A stretch of DNA of 64,000 bases, from NCBI GenBank assembly GCA_948099385.1, contig CANUEZ040000183.1, forward strand, positions 5,642,001 through 5,706,000. Reading direction: 5' to 3'. Under the pieces are notes generated by a model that was not told where the DNA came from, did not search any database, and saw only the letters and a list, made by a program, of their open reading frames with translations. Positions 10,098-21,724 of the stretch are shown piece by piece (the stretch's first letter is position 1; every line of letters begins with the position of its first letter). Both the position numbers and the translations under genes were made by a program. The DNA comes from Fasciola hepatica. Lineage: Eukaryota; Platyhelminthes; Trematoda; Plagiorchiida; Fasciolidae.

Positions 10098-13000
10098 ATG
10101 CCAAGAAAAGGATCAAAAGCAGTCGAATCCGGACAGGAAGTAATACGGCAAGTCTCTGGGGAGGTTTTGGGTACATATGATTCTTTAGTTAATGCTAGAT
10201 CGCCTAGTCCTGTCAGTGCTAGCTCATGTGTTATTGAAAGCAATATTGATCGTAAGGATGTCGATTTATATAAGCTGAGAATACTAGAACTAGAGCAACA
10301 GTTACTTTCGGCTAGACTACAGGCGCATGAAGCAGAGAAGTGTACACAGAAACAGCGAGAGTATAAGACCAGTGACTTCGACACTTCCGATAGGTTAGAG
10401 TGCAATAAGGTAGGGAACCCCACGCCGGTCGCCGACTACAAACCACCATCGATCGATCTGCCTAGAGTGGAGCTAACGGTTTTCGACGGGCGAGCTGAGC
10501 AATACTGCAAGTTTGTCAAGCAGTTCGAGACGTTCGTTGAAAACAAGGTAACCGACCCTGGGCAAAGGCTTCTTTACCTTACTCACTACTGCCGGGGCCG
10601 AGCGCGAGAAGCTATCGACGGGTGCACCATGCTGGACCCAGAACAAGGCTACACAAGGGCAAGAAAGATTCTGAGGGACTTGTTTGGCCAACCTTTCAAA
10701 GTAGCCCGTAACCTAATAGAGGGCGTGATGGCAGAGGCAAAGAGAACCAAAGGCGACGTCTACACCATGGCCAACCTGGTGATCAAGATGCAGAACTGCT
10801 CAATAGCCCTCGACCATTTAGGTTACAGGGCTGACCTAGACGCCATGCACACTTTGGAAGGCATAGTCCGTCGCCTCTCTCCCGAACTACAGGGTCGGTG
10901 GGCGGAAGAAGCTGAACGGATAAGCCGAGGCGACAGAGAAGCCAACTTCGAAGACCTGACTGAATACTTAGACAGGCAAACGAAGATAGCTGACAGCAGA
11001 TTCGGCCGACCAATCCGAGACAGCAACCGAGCAAACAAGCCCGGTACTAGCCAAGTCCAAACCCCTGTACGGGAATATCCACAGTACCAGCCTTGGACCA
11101 ACACACACGTCATTTCGCGAGATGCTACGGCGAAACCAAATTGCAGATCCTGTGGTACTAGCCATGGCCTACCAGAATGCCCCAAGTTCGTCAACGCCAC
11201 AATAGACGAACGGTGGGGAATGGCGAGGATGGCAGGAGCATGTTTCATCTGTCTCAACACCACGCACTGGGCAGCAGCCTGTAGAACAAAGAATCGACGT
11301 GGTTACGAGGGCTGCACGGGCAGACACCATCGGCTGCTGCATCAGGCGAGAATAACCATATCCGAGGCGAGTGCCGAGCCCAGCGTGATTTGTTCAACTT
11401 CACAATCTGCCAGTAAACCGGTACGTTTAGGCGTAGTGGCCGTGGGAGTAGTGACTCCGACTGGGATAGTCAAGGCGTTGGCTTTCGTTGATAGTGGATC
11501 CGACACCACTTTAGTGAAAGAGCGGTTTGCCGACAAACACCAACTGGCTAAAGGTGCGACGTCGTTAGCAGTGAGCACGGTGGGCGGAACACAGGTAATG
11601 ACCGCCGGTAGATTAAGGCTGCAACTCATCTCTCTAGACACTAACGAGGAAATTGAGCCAACGGAGGCATTCACGTTAGCGGATCTCCCCATGCTAGCAC
11701 CAAGGTCAGTGAACGCAATCTTGACTCAGTGGCCCCACCTGCAGGATGTAACCGTTGTAGACTGGGAAGATGATGAGGTGGATCTCCTCATCGGATGCGA
11801 CGTGCCAGAGGCGCATTGGGTGCTTGACCAGAGAGTGGGCGACCGCCAGGCACCTTATGCCGTACGCACGGCTCTGGGATGGATGTTATACGGTCCAGTA
11901 GGGATACGCGGTTCCGTGAATTACTTATCCGCCGAAACGGACCGCATAGAGTATCATCTGCAACGGCTGTATGAAAAGGAGTTTCATGACATTGGAGACG
12001 AAAGACCGACGTTGTCTCAAGAGGATCACTTTGCTCTACAAACGGTGCGGCAAGGCTCTAGAGGCCTCAAAAAACAGTTCGAGGTTCCCCCTCCATGGCG
12101 CACACCGGTCGACCCGTGGACTGACAACAGAAATTATGTTCTCCAACGATTTCTACGACTAAAAGAACGCTTCATTCGAGACCAAAATCTGTGGGAACGA
12201 TACGCGGAATTGATGAAGCGATACGAGGCCCTCGGTTACGTTGAAAAGGTGCCTGTTAACACCGACAGCAAAAGGGGTATCTGGTATCTGCCTCACCATC
12301 CGGTTATCAACCCCAAGAAACCCAATAAACTGCGCGTGGTTTTCGACTGTGCGGCCAAGTTCCAGGGCAAGTCGTTAAACGATCGCCCACTACAGGGGCC
12401 TGACTGGACCACACCACTGATCGATGTTCTGTGCCGTTTCAGAGTGGGTAAAGTGGCTTTGTCTGCTGACATTAGGGAAATGTTCCATCAGGTGAAGATT
12501 CCGGTAGGAGAACGAGATGCTTTGCGTTTCCTGTGGTGGGAAGGGAGCGACCGGGACAACGCAGTGGTGAATTATAGAATGACCGTCCACCCCTTCGGAG
12601 CCATATCGTCACCATTTTGTGCCAACTACGCCCTCCGAGAATCAGCGAACAAACATGGCGATCTAGTACATCGGACGGTGGTAGAAAGCGTCAGCAGGAA
12701 CTTCTACGTCGACGACTACCTTGGGTCATTCGATGATGTGGAATCAGCTCTAGAGCAGTTCAGGGGTCTGACGAGATTGCTGGAAGAGGGTGGCTTCCAT
12801 CTAACCAAATGGATGTCGAACGCTTCAGAAGTGCTGAAGGTCATCCCGTATCACGAAAAGGTCGAAAGGGTAAGAGATTTGGACGGCTCTCCACTTCCTA
12901 TCGAACGCACTTTAGGGATACAATGGGACGCGGAAACGGACGATTTTGTTTTCGAACTGAACGTTCCCGAGTTGCCAATAACCCGTCGTGGCATACTATC

Positions 13001-15293
13001 CGCCGTCTCAAGTTTTTTCGACCCGCTCGGTTTCGTATCACCATGGCTGCTACCCGGAAAGATCTTGCTGCAGCGGCTGTGCCGTAAGAAAGTTGATTGG
13101 GACCAGTCACTGGACCGAGGGGACCGGCTGGACTGGGAAGAATTTTTGAACACCTTGAAGAAATTAGGGGACATAAGAATCCCACGATGTTTGACCCCTG
13201 GCCATACGACACGGACTGGAGAACTACATGCTTTTTCCGATGCATCCGAAGTCGGTTATGGAGCTGTGGTGTACGGACGATGGTGCGCAGGAGATGGACA
13301 ATATACCACGAGGATCCTGTTCGCCAAAGCCCGCGTTGCCCCACTGAAGTCGGTCTCAATCCCACGCCTTGAACTCAGCGCAGCCGTGTTGGCAGTCAGG
13401 GTGGTGCAAGCTGTGAAGAGATGTTTCGATCTCTACATCTGGTCGGTGAGCTTCTGGACGGATTCAACGATAGTACTTTACTACATTAACAACGTCCGGA
13501 GCCGGTTTAGTACTTTCGTTGCTAACCGGCTCACGATTATCCACGATGAATCAGCCACGCACCAGTGGAGTCATGTCAGGTCTGGCGATAATCCGGCCGA
13601 CCTGTGCTCCCGAGGTGCAAACAACTTCAGGCAACTGGACACGTGGACGAGAAGGCCAAACTTCCTGCAATTGCCCAAACAGGACTGGCCCGTGTTCGAA
13701 TTAAAACCCCCTACGGAAGTGGGACTGGAGATCAAAGGCGTAGTGATAGCAACCAACGTCGTCGAAGCGTCGTCCATTCTATCGCGACTGGTCAGGTTTT
13801 CTTCCTGGATGAAGACGCTTCATTCGCTAGTTTGGTTAACCAGGTTCAAGAGAAATTTACTAGTCATGAAAGGGCTACGGCCCTCAGGTCGGATACCGGT
13901 CGGCCCGATAGGTCCAGATGAGCTACAAGCGGCAGAATACGATACTTTCCTAATGATACAACGCGAGGCTTTCGCCCAAGAACTCAAGAGGGCGGAAGAA
14001 GTGGGGCCGACCAATGAAGACATGCCATCTCCAAGAGGCGAGCTGAAGCGTTTAAACCCCAAAATCATCAACGGACTGCTGCGGGTGGATGGTAGGCTGA
14101 CCAACGCCCACCTGAACTTCGACACAAAGTATCCTATACTGCTGCCTGCGAGACAACCTGTAGTAGAGCTAATGATTCAACACGTCCACGCCGTGGAGGG
14201 ACATGCCGGGGAAAGTCACGTGACGAGCGTCATTCGAAAGCGTCTTTGGTTGTTGAGAGGACGAGAGACTGTAAAACGCGTAACCCGACGGTGTGTGCAA
14301 TGCAGGAGACGCAATGCCACAGCAGGCAAACAACTCATGGCCCCACTACCAGAATGCAGGGTGACTACGGGCTGGTGGCCGTTCAGTGACACCGGGTTGG
14401 ACTATTTCGGGCCCTTGTGGATCAAGTGCGGGAAAAGATTAGAAAAGCGATACGGATGTATCATGACGTGCATGAAATCACGTGCGGTACACCTAGAAGT
14501 CGCACATTCGATGACGACCGATTCGTTTCTACGGGCCTTGCAAAAATTTATCAACCGAAGAGGCGTACCGGCCGATATATACTCCGATAATGGATCGAAC
14601 TTTGTGGGCGCTCACTGGGAATTGCAGCGTTGGCACAAGAACATAAACAGGGACGAACTGCAGGATCAAACCGTGGCCTACGGCATACGATGGCATTTCA
14701 ACCCCCCACAGGACAGTCACCGAGGCGGCATATGGGAACGCATGATCCGGTCCGCCAGACGGATATTACAGTCAATCATGGAGCAGCAGCCGCCCGACGA
14801 CGAGACGCTGAACACCGTCATGACTGAGGTGGAGCGAATCCTGAACAACCGCCCCCTGGTTTCAGTATTGAACGGCGACCCCACCCACCTGGCGCTCACC
14901 CCGAACGACTTATTGACGTTAAGGTCGAACGAGGGTTTCCAAGGGCCGGTAAACCTTTGTGGGAGCTACCTCCACGGGTGGAAGCAAGCGAACTATCTGG
15001 CCAAGGTCTTCTGGAGGCGATGGCTACGGGAGTACCTACCGGCTTTGCAGACTCGACAGAAGTGGCTGGCCAAAACAAGACCATTCAAAGTTGGGGACGT
15101 GGTTATGATCGCCGACGAACGAGCACATTTCAGCGCTTGGTCTTTGGGAGTAGTTACGGAAACCATCAAAAGCACTGACGAAATGATAAGAACGGTGAAG
15201 GTGAAGACAGCTAACGGAGTGCTCATTCGTGACATACACAGTATTAACCTACTCGAGAGCGAAGACGGAGGAGCTGATAACCCTGAGGCCTAG
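10098..15293 (+). CDS. gag-pol: BEL/Pao Gag-Pol polyprotein
   Basis: Uninterrupted frame of 1,731 codons from the first ATG after the LTR (the frame is open further upstream, but only into the LTR and without an ATG). Approximate order: DUF1759-like gag around residues 124-250; two zinc knuckles starting at 349 (CX2CX3HX4C) and 382 (CX2CX4HX4C); retropepsin-like protease with DSG at 465-467 followed by a DUF1758-like part; reverse transcriptase around 730-930 with YVDD at 870-873; RNase H with D1048, E1092 and D1122; integrase with a His cluster at 1,362-1,374, Cys 1,399 and 1,402, and D1435, D1497 and E1547; DUF5641-like tail around 1,640-1,715. Every catalytic residue I looked for is present. 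The product would be cleaved by its own protease and act in cytoplasmic particles, with integrase acting in the nucleus. The single fused frame is typical of the superfamily. The coding part looks functional. Confidence 0.96.
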   Translation: MPRKGSKAVESGQEVIRQVSGEVLGTYDSLVNARSPSPVSASSCVIESNIDRKDVDLYKLRILELEQQLLSARLQAHEAEKCTQKQREYKTSDFDTSDRLECNKVGNPTPVADYKPPSIDLPRVELTVFDGRAEQYCKFVKQFETFVENKVTDPGQRLLYLTHYCRGRAREAIDGCTMLDPEQGYTRARKILRDLFGQPFKVARNLIEGVMAEAKRTKGDVYTMANLVIKMQNCSIALDHLGYRADLDAMHTLEGIVRRLSPELQGRWAEEAERISRGDREANFEDLTEYLDRQTKIADSRFGRPIRDSNRANKPGTSQVQTPVREYPQYQPWTNTHVISRDATAKPNCRSCGTSHGLPECPKFVNATIDERWGMARMAGACFICLNTTHWAAACRTKNRRGYEGCTGRHHRLLHQARITISEASAEPSVICSTSQSASKPVRLGVVAVGVVTPTGIVKALAFVDSGSDTTLVKERFADKHQLAKGATSLAVSTVGGTQVMTAGRLRLQLISLDTNEEIEPTEAFTLADLPMLAPRSVNAILTQWPHLQDVTVVDWEDDEVDLLIGCDVPEAHWVLDQRVGDRQAPYAVRTALGWMLYGPVGIRGSVNYLSAETDRIEYHLQRLYEKEFHDIGDERPTLSQEDHFALQTVRQGSRGLKKQFEVPPPWRTPVDPWTDNRNYVLQRFLRLKERFIRDQNLWERYAELMKRYEALGYVEKVPVNTDSKRGIWYLPHHPVINPKKPNKLRVVFDCAAKFQGKSLNDRPLQGPDWTTPLIDVLCRFRVGKVALSADIREMFHQVKIPVGERDALRFLWWEGSDRDNAVVNYRMTVHPFGAISSPFCANYALRESANKHGDLVHRTVVESVSRNFYVDDYLGSFDDVESALEQFRGLTRLLEEGGFHLTKWMSNASEVLKVIPYHEKVERVRDLDGSPLPIERTLGIQWDAETDDFVFELNVPELPITRRGILSAVSSFFDPLGFVSPWLLPGKILLQRLCRKKVDWDQSLDRGDRLDWEEFLNTLKKLGDIRIPRCLTPGHTTRTGELHAFSDASEVGYGAVVYGRWCAGDGQYTTRILFAKARVAPLKSVSIPRLELSAAVLAVRVVQAVKRCFDLYIWSVSFWTDSTIVLYYINNVRSRFSTFVANRLTIIHDESATHQWSHVRSGDNPADLCSRGANNFRQLDTWTRRPNFLQLPKQDWPVFELKPPTEVGLEIKGVVIATNVVEASSILSRLVRFSSWMKTLHSLVWLTRFKRNLLVMKGLRPSGRIPVGPIGPDELQAAEYDTFLMIQREAFAQELKRAEEVGPTNEDMPSPRGELKRLNPKIINGLLRVDGRLTNAHLNFDTKYPILLPARQPVVELMIQHVHAVEGHAGESHVTSVIRKRLWLLRGRETVKRVTRRCVQCRRRNATAGKQLMAPLPECRVTTGWWPFSDTGLDYFGPLWIKCGKRLEKRYGCIMTCMKSRAVHLEVAHSMTTDSFLRALQKFINRRGVPADIYSDNGSNFVGAHWELQRWHKNINRDELQDQTVAYGIRWHFNPPQDSHRGGIWERMIRSARRILQSIMEQQPPDDETLNTVMTEVERILNNRPLVSVLNGDPTHLALTPNDLLTLRSNEGFQGPVNLCGSYLHGWKQANYLAKVFWRRWLREYLPALQTRQKWLAKTRPFKVGDVVMIADERAHFSAWSLGVVTETIKSTDEMIRTVKVKTANGVLIRDIHSINLLESEDGGADNPEA

Positions 15294-15377
15294 TAAGCCT
15301 TTTTCACACCAGTAATCGAGGTGGATAAAGAAACACCATATATACCACACAATCTCCGTCAAACACGTCAAGGTGCT

Positions 15378-15710
15378 CGCGGTCTTTCGTTGACATTACA
15401 GAAGGTTCTTTCCGATATGTGGTGATGAGTGCGATTCCATTATACTACCGATACATACACGCATGCACGACGCACTCTACATCCCGTAAACCCATCATAC
15501 ATGTGACAGTGTTCTTTGTTCGCCTTTTGTTGACGCTACCGAATGCCCCTTGCATATGTGGAAGTAGCGGAGCTCAGGTCACACATACATGCTACATTTA
15601 CTCGTTTTCTTGCCACGCGGTCTTTTGTTGACATTGCAGAAAGTCCTCCTTTGATGTGTAGTCATACCTGCGATTTCATTGTAACCCCGGCACACACACA
15701 CACGCACACA
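15378..15710 (+). repeat. Three imperfect direct repeats in BEL/Pao 3' region
   Basis: Units start at about 15,378, 15,520 and 15,616. Each contains a TCTTTnGTTGACATT-like core, then a GATATGTGG-like segment, and runs into an alternating CA-rich tract. Units one and three are closest (CGCGGTCTTTYGTTGACATT shared); the middle unit is shorter and more diverged. Within each unit the core precedes the CA-rich part, so the microsatellite beside the third unit may have grown from it. Confidence 0.65.
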
Positions 15711-15721
15711 CACACACACAC
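15691..15721 (+). repeat. (CA)n microsatellite
   Basis: About 31 bp of alternating CA with one CG interruption, inside the BEL/Pao non-coding region. Confidence 0.95.
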
Positions 15722-15956
15722 TCAAGCACGTACATCCAGGACCGGACGGCCCCTTACGAGGACAACGTCTATGTGACCATTCACGCCCACCATCGGTCAT
15801 TTGGTCTTGTGGAAGATGTAGACTAGCCTCACGTCTATGTAGCCAACCAGTAGTAGAACGTCGACGACGAGCATTAGACGCGCGCACTGACAGCAGGGCC
15901 TAGGCCGGTAGGAAGAATCAGTACCTTTATACCGAACCTTTGACTCTGCAAAGGAT

Positions 15957-15978
15957 CCAGGAGGATTTTGGTGGGCGG
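15957..15978 (+). promoter_or_regulatory. Possible polypurine tract of BEL/Pao
   Basis: The sequence just before the 3' LTR is purine-rich (AGGAGGATTTTGGTGGGCGG) but broken by a TTTT and a C. Its position fits plus-strand priming; the composition is only fair. Confidence 0.4.
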
Positions 15979-16356
15979 TGTAACAGCCGGTCGTGGAAAA
16001 TCCCCCTTTTTCCCTCGCGATTCAGTGTTTTTTCCCAACATCACTCATTTCCTTACACTATTGACTTGTCTTTACGAACTGGTTGTTTTTCTGGATCAAT
16101 TGTTGTTTGTTCGCGCACAGAGCGCTATTTTGGCACATCCTTGTTCAGGACCTGCGTGACGCACGTGCTGTCTGCTCACACGCTGTTATTCGGTTTCTCG
16201 TTGTTGAGTCCTTGTGATCGTATTATTGAGGTTTGTATATTGTTTATGTCATTGTTTATTTTAATAATCTAGTATCGTAGAATATCACGGATAATCGTCT
16301 TCTGATTTCGGGATCCGTTGCGAATTTGGCTACGCATTGCTCAAACGTTCGTAACA
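15979..16356 (+). repeat. BEL/Pao 3' LTR
   Basis: 378 bp, the same ends as the 5' LTR, about four substitutions and no indels. It is followed by the second copy of the ATGGG duplication. Confidence 0.97.
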
Positions 16357-16361
16357 ATGGG
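16357..16361. other. Target-site duplication, 3' copy (ATGGG)
   Basis: Pairs with 9,673-9,677. Confidence 0.92.
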
Positions 16362-19299
16362 TGCGGGGTTTTCTAGGGTGTGGACCGGTTTAGAAGTCGA
16401 GACCCCTCTCATACGGTACATCTTCACGCACACACACAACTCATGGCTCAACTTCACGGGTAAAGGTAAGATATGAGGCGAGTAACAATTAAGGTTGGGA
16501 CTTGGTATGGAGTGCCCGGATGATGGAGAAGCACTATTACCAGCACCTACGGAGGATGAGGAGGAAAAGTGTTGATCGTAGAGCCGACTCAGCTTTGGTC
16601 GAAAGGATAATAAGAAGCAAGTGCCAGACTGGGTAAGGGGCTTAACGGGGGGATCATGTTGAGTCACGGGAAAGGGGCGGAGTATAGAGCAGGCTAAGAA
16701 AGGAGGTTAAGTTTGGTCTCAAGCGGCGGAGTGAGGGTGGATCGAGATTCGGATGTCGACATTGTTCTGCATAGCCTTAGGGTGCAGACCATCCAAGCGA
16801 TTGTTCAGCATTGAACCTTCGTACAACTCTTAAAGCAACCCAGTAAATGTTTGGCTCGTTGGATATTATTGGGCACTGTTCATGAAGGGGCTCGGTGTGG
16901 GATAAATAGATGTTAATAAGACCTTTCCGAGGGCGTGAAAATGGAACTGAAGGGCCAAGCTCCCCGGTTCCTTTGCTTCTTGGGTGGTAGCGTGCTCATA
17001 AAGTTGAGAGCTAGAGCCGAAGAGGATCAGATGACTGATGGTAGATTGGCAGTCGGCTGGAAACCCATCGAGAGTTGAGGGTAAAGGGGCAAAGTGGCAC
17101 TTTGTTCACTTTGCCTTCTAGTCAAGTTTCGAAGAGGGCAACACTATCTGCCTCGGTGGCCTCTGATGCCGCCGACGACGCGTCGAATCAGGCTTCATAT
17201 GGGGGAAAAGTTCAGTAGACTCAATTAATTCATCGTAAATGGCTGGTTCCTCGTCTTCTTTTGTTTCACCTATTTATTCTCCTCTCTCCCTTAAGAAACT
17301 GTTCGGAAATCTGGTCCCGTTGTTCGACAACGGTGTTTCGGTGACACTGTCAAGGTCAACTTGGGAGGGCCCGGTATCAATTACGATTTGCAAAGTCCTC
17401 AACTATTATTTTCCAGTGTGTTGATACGGCTTCAAACAATATAGAAATTCCATTTTTTGATGGTTCATACTTGTTGATTTTCGTCAGTTCCGGGTTTCGA
17501 AGCGGCAAAAATCCCTTGTTCATTGTGCCTGAAGGCTTACATTCCGGGCGGTCATACGGCCCCAACTTGGAATTTCATTTGTTGCCTACGCTGAAGATAT
17601 TACCATGAAGTATTGGTAGATCCCGCGATTTTGGCAGCTTTTCTTATTAAATTTTCTGCTCTCGAGCTTAAAACCCGAGCTCTCATCCTGTTTTGGCAAA
17701 GAAAATTATTGGTTGGTTGATGGAGGGACCATAGCGCTTATTGAGTCCACCCACAGGTGATCCCTCCAAAACAGCTTGGTTTTACAGCATAGTGGTCTTC
17801 TGTGGGGTAATCCGCTGAGAGCTCAGTTTGCGGGGCACATAGGCAGAATTTTTCCGCCTGGGCGAAAACTCATTTTTGCCTGCCAGATTGACACTTAGCT
17901 TCCTTTGTTCTAAGACCTCGAGGCTGTACTTACACAGGGTTGTTTTATTGGGTTGAGTTCGAATACGCCTGCCGACTGATAGATGGATTTGCCCTCATCC
18001 CGCCAAGAGAAAATCTTCACAGCAAGGGTTCCCGAATGGTACCAAAAGGAGGCGCAAATAGTTTTAGTCCCCCTGTGCCCCAGCCGCAAGACCCCCTTTA
18101 TTAGCGCGTGCGATGGGATTCCCACACCTCAAGAGATCTACTACCTTCTGTCGGAGTTTCCTTTTTTTGTTGTTGGATGCTCCACAGAAAGTTTTGCGGA
18201 TACCCCGAGTTTCCAGCTTCCTTTCCCCATCCGCGGCTATTTGGGCATGCGACTCAAACCATGAGGCCGTTTTGTTAAGAACCTGGAACTCATCTTGGAA
18301 TTTATTACCTCACTCTGCTGCCGGACAACAGAGGAGGAAGGTGTCGTAATGTGATCAAATGGTTCCTTACAGGATGCCTAGGAAGGAGAAGGCCCCATTC
18401 CCCTAATCTTTGGTAGTACCTTTGAAGCACCCGTCTTTTTCATGCCCTCGTCTCCCGCCATACGGTGACCGGTTTTATCTAGCATTCCCACCTATCCTTC
18501 TGGTCTTGTTCTATATTCGACCCTCGGGGTGCAATGTCCGAGTGTTTATCTGAACTAATGACTTCTGTGTGGGTCGCTTCAGGACTTCTTTGCTTGCAGC
18601 AACCGATGCTTACCGGGAAGCCCCAATTTGGCTTTTGGTACTCCCCACACAGGTCTGAAACCCTAGCAAATAGCTTTTTGCACCTTTCATGGAGCCTTAT
18701 CTTTCAGATATCATACGCCATTATGAACTTCAAGACTAAAGCCCTCTAAGCTGCAGAGGAACGTAAGCTGTGGATGTGATCCCATTTAGTCTTTCGTATT
18801 ATGACTTTGCAAGGATGTGGGCTAGCTGCTCATATTGTACGGAAAAAAGAGGTAGAAGTACTAGAGAAAAAACGTTATAGAAACGGAGACTAGTCTACCA
18901 CAGTGCAAAAATAGGTTGACTATTGAAGACGATGAGGTGTGATGGGCCGAGACAAGTGACGCAGTAAGAACCCCATAGACCCGCGCGCCGGAAGAAAACT
19001 TGTCTGCATATTCTCTACAGTCAGACGTAGTTACCTCCAGTGATTAAATCTTACAAAATCCTGAGGGCCATCAAGCGTGCCCCAGGGCTGAAGAACCCCG
19101 CCAACGGCAGTGCGAGGACATACTAGCACAAAATGTCAGGAAGTTCCCGAAGGCCCACTGCAGCTACCTTTAGTCTAAGGCTCCATTAATCGCGGCCCTA
19201 GGAAACGTTGTAGATGGGCGGGGTAAAAAGCAGGCAACGATTGTGGAAAATCCAAGTTACTTGAAGATCTCCCCAAGCTAGCACACACGGCAGATACCT
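16362..19299. other. Region right of BEL/Pao; no gene identified
   Basis: There is a Ser/Pro-rich minus-strand frame (16,341-16,667, its end running into the LTR) and a small plus frame (17,239-17,424). Neither carries a motif I recognise. A Ser/Pro-rich composition occurs in ORF1 of the LINE at 57-58 kb, so a decayed LINE ORF1 is possible but not shown. Confidence 0.3.
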
Positions 19300-21724
19300 G
19301 GAACTAGCAGCTACTACTTGAATCCCAAAGCTTTCCTCCCATGGAAAAAATCTGACGGCTCTTGATGTAGAACTGGCCATAAATTGGTTAGGGCTACAAA
19401 GGCTGCCGGATCAGATGGGGTCTACTAAACCTTCTTGTGTCAGCTGGGAAGCATTGTGTCCGGGTGGGGAAGTGGGGGCTTGTACGCCTCTCAACCAGGC
19501 AAATAGATTCGGCCACTTTGTTACGGCAGTCAAAACGAGACTGTCTTTATGCACAGGGTTCATCCGAAGAGCTCACTGATCCCGAATAAGATGGCCTCTC
19601 ATTATCATACAACCAAAGATATATGAACTACAAACCACAAGGGGATTAAAAGGCACTCTGGAGGAGTTGGATTCACCTACTTACGGTATCTGAAACGTAA
19701 AACAAAGGTTATTCTGGCTACTGGAGCACCGGGGTAAAAACTTCCCGGATTAGGATTAAAATCCGTTAGAGGCGCTTCGGAGATGGTGGATTTTACGTTT
19801 TCTTGCTCTCCATTCGTTTTACTCGTGCACCCAGTATCCCTACCTGCTCGACTTCGCCCGGTTGGCTTCAGTTTGGCTCGGGTTGAACACATGCTGTTTA
19901 ATTGTTACTTGTTGTCTGCGGCTTGGTTGAGCCTGATATTTCTTAACCCATTGGATTTTGTCTTCACGTCAGCCTGAAAAGAACGGAAGTCATTTACAGC
20001 ACCGGTGACAAAGGGTCATTCGAATATCTCTCGATTGGTGTTCTGATTCTCGTCTCGTTTTATTTAGGGGTTCGTGGTGAAGACAGTCGTGATCGATTTC
20101 GCGCACACAGGCAGTCGGAACCAAGAGGCCTTAGCAAAGATAGTGAAAGGGATAACATAGTCACACTTGAGAGTAGTACTTCTTAGACAGACCGCACAAG
20201 GAACAGCAACGAGGTCAATGATGGCCCAAGTGAGATTTGTCGAGCAGGAAACGAGGGTGGTTTGAAAGAGGCGATAACAAGTTGGTTTGGGTGAACATGT
20301 CTGGAACAAGAAGGAGACAGATGGTGAGAATACCACTCATGGGCACTTATTTGAGTGTTGTGGGAATTCTAACAGGTAAGGCCTACGGTTAGTCACCCGT
20401 CGTAACCCAGGCAGTGTTCTCTTTGAAAACTGAAGAGGTGCCCATCCACAAAGGATTCAATAAGAAAACTGCATCCAACTGGTGGTTTGTTAGCTTACTT
20501 TTGATGGCTCTAAGGGTGCTACAGATAGAACCTTCGGGGACAGTTTATGGAGGCTAGTGGAACACTACTATATAATCACAAGAAAGTAACATGGGTTCGT
20601 AAAAAGGAAGTCATGTCCAAAGTACCTCCCGTCTTCTCCGTAAGAAGAGACTGCTAGACTCGACATAAGTGTGCTGGTTGAAGTGCCTTACCTGGATCTG
20701 CTGAAAGCCTTCTATCCGGTAAATAGTGAGCAGCTGGTACCCCCACTGTGAGGCTTGAAGACTGGGCAGAGGAAGCTTAACTGGATGAGGGCCTTCTTTT
20801 CTAGCAGAGAGTTTTAGGTTCGGGTTGAACGTACAACGTCAAAAGCGGTGGGAGCATAAATATGCAAGCCGAGGGGGTCGGTGCTGTGAAAAACGCTGTT
20901 CCTAATGTAAATGAATTAACTGGTGGACACCTTTGGGTGTTCTGGTTCCCTGCCCGCGAATGATATTAAGATGATGCGGCAACATTTTTGAACGGGCTAC
21001 AGGACCTGGTCAAAACACAAATTGGCAGAAACACAGGAGCACCATCCTAACAGGAATAAGTGCAGGCGGCTTCTTCAGGGCATGGAGGTGGGAAAGTCTC
21101 GGCATTTCGACGGTGAGGTAGTCGACGTAATCGAAGGAGCGGAGATCATAAGGGATCTTGGAGTCCAAATGCAAGTAGCTGTAAAGTCTACACAGCGGTG
21201 CTCTTGGGCAGCAACTAGAGGTTATAGGTCGACTTTTTCGCCGCGTCGGACTTCCAGGTCTCGGGAAGGCAAAATAATTCTGCTGCTATACAAGGAGCAT
21301 GTACTGTTCTACCTGGAATACCGCTTTTGGGCCTGGAAGACGAAACCGTTTAGGGATGTGCGGCTGTGGAAAACAGCTCAACGAGAGTTTGCTTGAGTGG
21401 GTTATATTACGAGAGATAGCGCATACAAAGAGTGCCGTAAAAGCACTCGACCCATGCCTCTCCAAATGGACGTCGCCCAAAAGACCTGTCCGAGACTTTA
21501 AAGCAACTCACTGGTTTATTTGAGGCCGACGGGCTCTCACTAGGCTTCAGCAGCAACCCAAACATCAAAGGATGAGACATAAGTTGATGAAAACGAGAGC
21601 CATCGGAAGAGTTGGAGCACCCTCCTCCTCCCGCAGCTTAACAAGCCACTGGAATAAAATCACGTGCAGTGTAGCAGCAGCAAGTGCAGTAGTTGTGTTT
21701 AAACGAACACTGGATGACCGCTAA
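19300..21724 (+). pseudogene. CR1-like LINE reverse transcriptase relic A
   Basis: Motif remnants appear in order through three frames: LTALDVELAINWL followed by a pro-Asp-Gly box (about 19,350-19,420), VPIHKGFNKKTAS (about 20,432-20,470), YLDLLKAFYPVNSE for domain A (about 20,690-20,730), a GVGAVKN... remnant at the LGP box, IIRDLGVQM (about 21,146-21,172), then a C-terminal WNKI...VVVFKRTLDDR (about 21,650-21,722) ending in a stop. The catalytic aspartates are not recognisable. A long gap between about 19,450 and 20,430 holds nothing clear and may be an insertion. This is the second CR1-like family in the window, different from the one at 60-62 kb. Confidence 0.75.

Larger units (their letters stand above)
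15294..15978 (+). other. BEL/Pao 3' non-coding region
   Basis: 685 bp between the pol stop and the 3' LTR with no supported frame. It contains a set of three imperfect direct repeats and a CA-rich microsatellite (listed separately), and ends in a purine-leaning stretch before the LTR. Confidence 0.8.
9678..16356 (+). mobile_element. Complete BEL/Pao LTR retrotransposon
   Basis: A 6,679-bp provirus bounded by two direct 378-bp LTRs that begin TGTAACAG and end CGTAACA. It is flanked by the 5-bp target duplication ATGGG (9,673-9,677 and 16,357-16,361). It holds one long gag-pol frame with the BEL/Pao order gag, zinc knuckles, aspartic protease, reverse transcriptase with YVDD, RNase H and integrase, and a DUF5641-like C-terminus. 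No envelope-like frame follows pol; the 685 bp between pol and the 3' LTR are non-coding. The LTRs differ at about four positions (roughly 1%), so the insertion is young compared with the LINE relics around it. A solo LTR of the same family sits at 57,766-58,143. Confidence 0.97.

Noticed and set aside
16341..16667. Ser/Pro-rich minus-strand frame next to the 3' LTR
   Set aside because: Its end lies in the LTR and no motif is visible; a decayed LINE ORF1 is possible but not supported.
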